DNA from: Cyathus striatus
Lineage: Eukaryota; Basidiomycota; Agaricomycetes; Agaricales; Nidulariaceae
DNA length: 64,000 nt
Direction of reading: 5' to 3'
Assembly (NCBI GenBank): GCA_025738555.1
Contig: JAOVFP010000001.1
Span: 930,001 to 994,000 of the forward strand
Shown: one piece after another, positions 59,113 through 64,000 of the stretch
Position numbering within the stretch: position 1 is the stretch's first letter
Layout of the letters: every line of letters starts with the position of its first letter
Program-made: the position numbers and the translations under genes
Notes under the pieces: generated by a model
Databases searched by the model: none
What the model saw: only the letters and a program-made list of their open reading frames with translations
Told to the model about the DNA's origin: nothing

Positions 59113-60284
59113 TTAAATCAGGAAGCATATACACACATCGTTCGTTATAATTTCTTCCTGGCCATGTTCATTATGTATATTAAGGACATCTACACCAGGC
59201 CTAAACAACACTCTCGACTGGAGATCTCCGACACTTGTACCAGTGCTAAATGATACGGTCGAGAAATCGTGGGTTTCTGAAGATCCTCGACCTCCAGAAA
59301 TACGAACATGCAAATTCAGAACCTGTAGTCATTTAGTCGTCGTACATATAATATCGTAGGAAGTAAAGCTTGCCACTAAAAGACTATTTGAATAGAGTTT
59401 GGAGAGTGCTATGGAGGGTGCAAGGTGATAGTTGTTATCGCACCATCCCAGAAATAGCGACAGATCCAGAATAGCAAAGGCTGCACAGATCATGCCTGTT
59501 TCTACGGTTATTCGAATAATCTTGGTGATAAGTACGTTAGTAGATCGGAAGCCATTGCGTGCACGGGACAAATAGAATATCATGCAGAATGCAATGATGA
59601 TATCGCAAAGAGCTGTACCGCCGAGCCATACCTACTCATGTAGTAAGCATAGAAAACAGTCTTGATTAGTATGATCATGTATGGACATTTGCATAAATGA
59701 ATGATTCTGTACTTCAGAGAACACACCAATTTTGTGCGCTTCGGCTCCCACCCAGAGGCCAAATAAACATTGTGTGGATGAGATCTGATGCACATAAACG
59801 GTTATATCATACTGTTAGACTCATCAAAGTGTAACAGTTCTCACCAGGATGATAACAAGTGGAAAATAGACCTGATGACTGAGCATCCATACTCTCCATG
59901 CAAAGAACATTTGTGCAGTAGAAGTAACTGAGGAAGTTAGCATCCTAACTTCACAAAGAAAACAAAGTGTAATACGAACTCAGTGAACCAAGAACTGGAA
60001 TGCTAAACCATAGCCAGCCAACAGCGTTGAGGTCAGTAAACTCTCCCCATCCAGTCCCAAAATTTCGAAAAGCATCACAAGTCGAAAGGATAGTTTGAAG
60101 CGTCTCTAGTATCAACGCAAAGCTGACAAGCCCTTTTGGGAGCAGGCTATCATTTGGGAATGAGAGGTAGTATATATCTAAGATTTTATCAACTTTATTC
60201 ATGCTTTTATCGTAAATGGAGAAACCTACAACATTGCACAGCAAGACATCCATATAGTCCCCAGTTGAACAAGTGGCCTAATAG
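59113..60284 (-). CDS. DUF6534-like multi-pass membrane protein, 5' end unresolved
   Basis: A basidiomycete-specific seven-helix family of unknown function. Readable exons from 60284 down: LLGHLFNWGLYGCLAVQCYI, YYLSFPNDSLLPKGLVSFAL, TLQTILSTCDAFRNFGTGWG and LNAVGWLWFSIPVLGSL; then SVTSTAQMFFAWRVWMLSHQ; then VWLGGTALCDIIIAFCMIFY, LSRARNGFRSTNVLITKIIR, NNYHLAPSIALSKLYSNSLL, and after one more intron VLNLHVRISGGRGSSE to the stop at 59113. These are the hallmark segments in their usual order, with several introns. The first exon with the ATG is not resolved, probably near 60330-60400. Confidence 0.8.
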
Positions 60285-60412
60285 CTTTATCGTGGTTCAG
60301 GGACAGCTCCCGATGCATTACAAAAAAATGCATGTGCCTCGATCACTTACAAGTGGTCCTGTTCTGCCAAAATAATCAGTGAATACTGAATACTTATGTA
60401 TAGTATATTAAC

Positions 60413-60940
60413 TCACAGTTTAACAATGAAATCCGGAGGGGTGGAATACCGATAGGAGAGTCTGCTGTTGGGGACATCGATAAATAGAAGATAGTTAGGG
60501 CTCAGGACAAACTCTTCAATGGGTTGTGATGCATTGAATGGGGGATTTGTAGTAAATAAGTTTAAAAATTGCATTTCTCGTAACGAATGGGAGAAGGAGG
60601 CCACATCCGTAAGGCTGTGATCAAACCTAAAGGCATAAAATATATATTAATAACTGTTTAGCAACGATTATTGTCAAACTGGCTAGATGATCCTGCCACA
60701 CTCACATAGTATGTGTGGGTAAATCCCGATGACTCGCACTCTATCGCCTATCAACAAAGGTGCAGCTACATAGAAAAAATTTCTTACTCAAATTTGAACA
60801 TGATACATGTACCTTTGCATAAGTTACAATCAAGGCCGTCTCCATCGTGTAACTCACACCACAGAAAATGCCCAAAATAAACTGTAAAACCAAATACCAC
60901 CCTGATTCCTGAGTGAATATGCCAACTTTTCACGATTGTT
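60413..60940 (-). CDS. Possible gene fragment of unknown function (weak)
   Basis: Two open stretches look coding by composition: a hydrophobic one (ESGWYLVLQFILGIFCGVSY then TMETALIVTYAK, about 60915-60815) and a terminal one (DVASFSHSLREMQFLNLFTT..YSTPPDFIVKL, 60610-60413). I cannot link them into one frame or name a family. The hAT element begins at 60951, so an upstream part could have been cut off by that insertion. Confidence 0.25.
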
Positions 60941-60950
60941 TGCTCGGAAC

Positions 60951-62631
60951 CAGTGTTGTGCGGGTCGTCGACCCTTCACTGAGGTCAAGTCGACGACCTT
61001 GCAGAAATGCGTGGACTATTACATAAGTAATGGTCAAGGGATTATATCATGTGCACGAGACCTTATTCGTGAGAAACCGGCCTTGGGCCTCGGTTCGAAC
61101 TTTGATCTGGTTGGATATCTTTGATTTTACATAAACTCTGCTTACAGCGAAGCGTCAACGCGCGTCGCGTCGAACTGCAGAGGTCGAGACTCGAAAGTTG
61201 CCACCTCGAAGGTAGCATCATCGCCCTTTCTCCCTCATCCTTTACTCTTGATCCTGTTGGTATATCTTAGTACTCTGTAAATCTGGTATTTCTCTAATCT
61301 TTTCCCTGAGGGTTAGAAACTTTGATTATTGAATGAACACCTTTCGACAGTAGTTAAAATGTTTCATTTACAGTATACAACCATCAAACGTGACACTATC
61401 GCTTCGCGTGACAACTTTTCTCATTTTGCTTATCCTGATCCCAAATCTACACCAATTACACCAATTCTTTTTGAATCGCAAGGAATAGCATACTATGAAA
61501 ATGTTACAGGAAGTAGCTACTCAAAATATTTATATTCCAAAGAATTATATGCAAAACAAAATGGGGAGTTTGGATAATTTAGTGAATTTCAAAAATTCTG
61601 TGGCTTGTATTGCTGTTAAAAATCAGGAATAATCACTCTTATAGTATATAGTTGTTGAGGAAAAGCACTAATCTACATTTTCTATTATTCTTATCGAGCT
61701 GTGTGTGTCATATCTTTATAGAATTACAGATTCTGTGATATTCACTGTCTTGCAAGACATCAAAACTTTATTTATAAACTGATCCGGGACTTCGGCACTA
61801 CTAATTTTGAATGGTTTTGTAATAAATAATTGACTGTCACGCCATGTGGTACCGATCAAAATCCATTCCCATCCACCATTTTGTATATTTGACCAACTTC
61901 CCTTCATCCAATGCATTAAATATTTTACAGTAGAGTTAATGAAGTACTACGCTATCTGCCTATACATCATTTGTAAAAATTGGAGGAGGGAACAAAGAGT
62001 TATAGTGACATCATGTTTTTTCTGTCACGTTTGATGGTTGTATACTGTATATTTTACTACACAACGTACAAATTAATCCTTTATGTTCACTACTTTACGA
62101 CAGAAGAGACATTGACGATTTTCACCAGTGATGTTCCGACACTTGTCAGACAGCTCCGACACTTTGACACTAAAACTGTCAGGTGTCAGTGCGTGACCGT
62201 GAAACCTGGACTGGTGGGAATTAATCTCCATATTTCAATAATTACGTCGAAAAGTGGATATTTTATTACTCTACATGTGAGCTATGAGGTCACGCACTGA
62301 GTTATGAGATCACGCACTGACACCACTTAAATGTCAGACATTGTCAGTGACAATGTCGGACACTGTCAGACAGCACCGTCGGTGTCAAGGTGTCACGGTG
62401 TCACTGTGGTGTCGGAACATCACTGATTTTCACTGCTTAATATTCAGGTAAGTTACCTTGCTATGACGCGCGTGCCATTGGCAACGCCACCAAAACGTCA
62501 CGGTCGTATGTGCCGAACTTGCGCCGAAAGATATGCTAAAAGCGGGAAGGTCATGGTCGACAGGTCGCCGACCAAGACTTTATTCAAAGCCAACGACTTT
62601 ATTCGGTTGATCGACAACCCGCACAACACTG
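60951..62631. mobile_element. hAT-type DNA transposon, 1681 bp, non-autonomous
   Basis: Left end CAGTGTTGTGCGGGTCGTCG, right end its near-perfect complement (..CGACAACCCGCACAACACTG). Flanked by an 8-bp duplication with one change, CTCGGAAC (60943-60950) and CTCAGAAC (62632-62639). The CAG start and 8-bp duplication are the hAT signature. No transposase frame remains. A 300-bp MITE is nested inside (62126-62425). Confidence 0.85.
62126..62425. mobile_element. hAT-type MITE, 300 bp, nested
   Basis: Perfect 17-bp inverted ends CAGTGATGTTCCGACAC and a perfect 8-bp duplication ATTTTCAC (62118-62125 and 62426-62433). The subterminal regions are full of TGTCAGACA/GTGTCA words typical of transposase-binding repeats. 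The perfect ends indicate a recent insertion into the older surrounding hAT element. Confidence 0.93.
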
Positions 62632-62639
62632 CTCAGAAC

Positions 62640-63031
62640 CATTGGTGCTCTGAAGTCTGTAGTAGTAGCATGTCTCAATCTTTATACACACTAGTTCCTT
62701 CTCCACTGTTATTTCATGAAGGTTGAATGAGCGACCCCGAGGACTCTGGTAGTAGTGTCTGGTACACGAATATTTAGAGTATGAACGACCCTGTGGAAAA
62801 GATGACAGGGCTCGGAGAAGACCGACGATTACGTGTCGGTGGCGTAGTACTGTAGTACTAGTACATAGTACATCATGTGTTCGTTGCCACTTGGAGTTGG
62901 TTGCCACCTCATCGCCTCATCGACCATCGACAGCCTTCAATCGAACTACATACCTTTCTTCCCTTCTATGCACATCCCACTTATTTTCATCAAGGACAAA
63001 CGGTCATATATTTTGCAACTGCATTTGTGTG
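62640..63031. other. Intergenic, DUF6533 gene promoter side
   Basis: No gene seen. Confidence 0.4.
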
Positions 63032-64000
63032 ATGAGATTGCAGTTTGATCCTTCGGTTCCACCGAATGAGTATTTCACTGCTTTGATTCAAGGGCGCTAT
63101 CGAGCACAGCATTACTGGTCTTGTGAGTTGTTTAGTTCGATTCCAGTACGATCAGTACTTCATCTTCAACATCTTTCGATAGTGGCTGCATTTGTGTTTC
63201 TAGTATGGGAATATGTATGTACATGTCCGTATGAATTTTCTCATATATGGAGGTACGAGATACTTTGGTATTCCCTCATCTTATAGAACTTGAGCTGATT
63301 GAAGTATGCAGGCGGCCAATGACGACAGTCAAGATCATATATTTATTTTCAAGATATTTTGGACTACTATTTCATTTGTACGTCTTTAATATGTATTGGA
63401 AATCAAGATGTCGACAGCTCCTTATCAGTATCAATCATATGACAATGATGAAGACCCTATCCCGTCTTCCCGTTGTTTCCTCGACTTGCCACCGCTGGTT
63501 CGTATTTCAGATTGTATCATTCGCTATCCTTTTCTCAGCGATGGAAGTGATTCTGATGTTAAGAGGTAAGTAACGATCGTGATTCTATAGTACGATGATT
63601 TAATTTTGCACGATGCAGTCTATGCGCTGTACCACCATTCGAGAGGTATAGGATTAACGTTAACAACACTTTTCACCATTGAGATAGCTGTTTCTGTTGC
63701 TTGCCCATTGTTATTCCTTCCGGAACTCAAGTATGATGTAATTTGCACTGGTGAAATAGCGCCTCGTCAAGCTGCCGTATATTGGTGAGATTGGAAGACC
63801 GCCTTACCTTATGATCTACATTCCTTATTTATTTCGAAGTTCGACTGTCGTATTTGTGCAGTTGGTTGTCGTTGCGCTTACTCTTGCAAAAAGGAACAGT
63901 GGTCTGATTACCACTGACACTGAAATAGTAAGACTTGTGCATCGCGACGGTGTATGGGTTTTCGCTGTTGTGCTGGGTACGTACACTTGACCATTTCCTC
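63032..64000 (+). CDS. DUF6533-like multi-pass membrane protein, 3' end outside the window
   Basis: Exons 63032-63122, 63183-63252, 63312-63565, 63619-63784 and 63840-63976, then a GTACGT donor; the gene continues beyond the window. The protein starts MRLQFDPSVPPNEYFTALIQ and has the family pattern HYWSLAAFVFLVWEYVCT, WRRPMTTVKIIYLFSRYFGL, then ILMLRVYALYHHSRGIG, VVVALTLAKR and LVHRDGVWVF. It is a basidiomycete membrane protein family of unknown function. All junctions keep frame. Confidence 0.85.

Noticed and set aside
62463..62726. Open frame of 87 codons (MTRVPLATPPKRHG..) crossing the hAT right end
   Set aside because: It runs across a transposon border and its target duplication, so it cannot be a conserved gene.

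Overview
This window comes from a filamentous fungus, most likely an agaricomycete basidiomycete. The genes have many short (about 50-65 nt) GT-AG introns. The recognisable families (basidiomycete 7-TM DUF6533/DUF6534-type proteins, coiled-coil/F-box-like proteins, GMC oxidoreductases, a secreted glycoprotein family, P450s) are typical of that group. Much of the DNA is mobile or decaying, and only about ten genes look intact.

Layout. (1) 1-5187: the 3' part of an autonomous Helitron gene (Pro/Ala-rich N-terminus, HUH Rep domain, PIF1-like helicase). (2) 5311-11666: an AT-rich composite repeat region. It has four copies of a roughly 220-bp GC-rich module made of consecutive hairpins; three of these are preceded by a 21-bp minisatellite whose sequence differs from array to array. 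(3) 11827-20169: a decayed GMC oxidoreductase, then three intact minus-strand genes (isoprenylcysteine-methyltransferase-like, cytochrome P450, O-methyltransferase) that look like a small secondary-metabolism group, then an intron-containing tRNA-Ser. (4) 20770-29695: small repeats and a tRNA fragment, a dead GMC copy, a 1.3-kb TIR transposon with a perfect 8-bp target duplication, an intact 602-aa GMC oxidoreductase and an intact 349-aa quinone-oxidoreductase-like MDR enzyme. (5) 29970-55600: a segmentally duplicated block, present about three times in different states of decay. Its parts are MDR enzyme, arrays of broken secreted-glycoprotein genes and an F-box-like gene. Two of the four F-box genes here are split by DNA transposons, one has a 1-nt frameshift and one is intact. 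(6) 56830-64000: a fifth, intact F-box-like gene, a DUF6534-like membrane protein, a hAT-type element with a second hAT MITE nested inside it, and the start of a DUF6533-like membrane protein that runs off the right edge.

Functionally, the P450, the O-methyltransferase and the ICMT-like methyltransferase could act in one small-molecule pathway (oxidation plus methylation), with the GMC and MDR enzymes as possible accessory redox steps. No scaffold-forming synthase is visible, so this is only a proposal. The F-box/glycoprotein/MDR blocks look like a birth-and-death gene cluster under transposon pressure.

The most unusual signals are the hairpin-module/21-bp-minisatellite architecture, two unrelated transposons inserted about 27 codon-aligned bases apart in two paralogous F-box genes (removal in silico restores both reading frames exactly), and the nested hAT pair. 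All exon structures were derived by hand from splice signals, reading frame and family resemblance.
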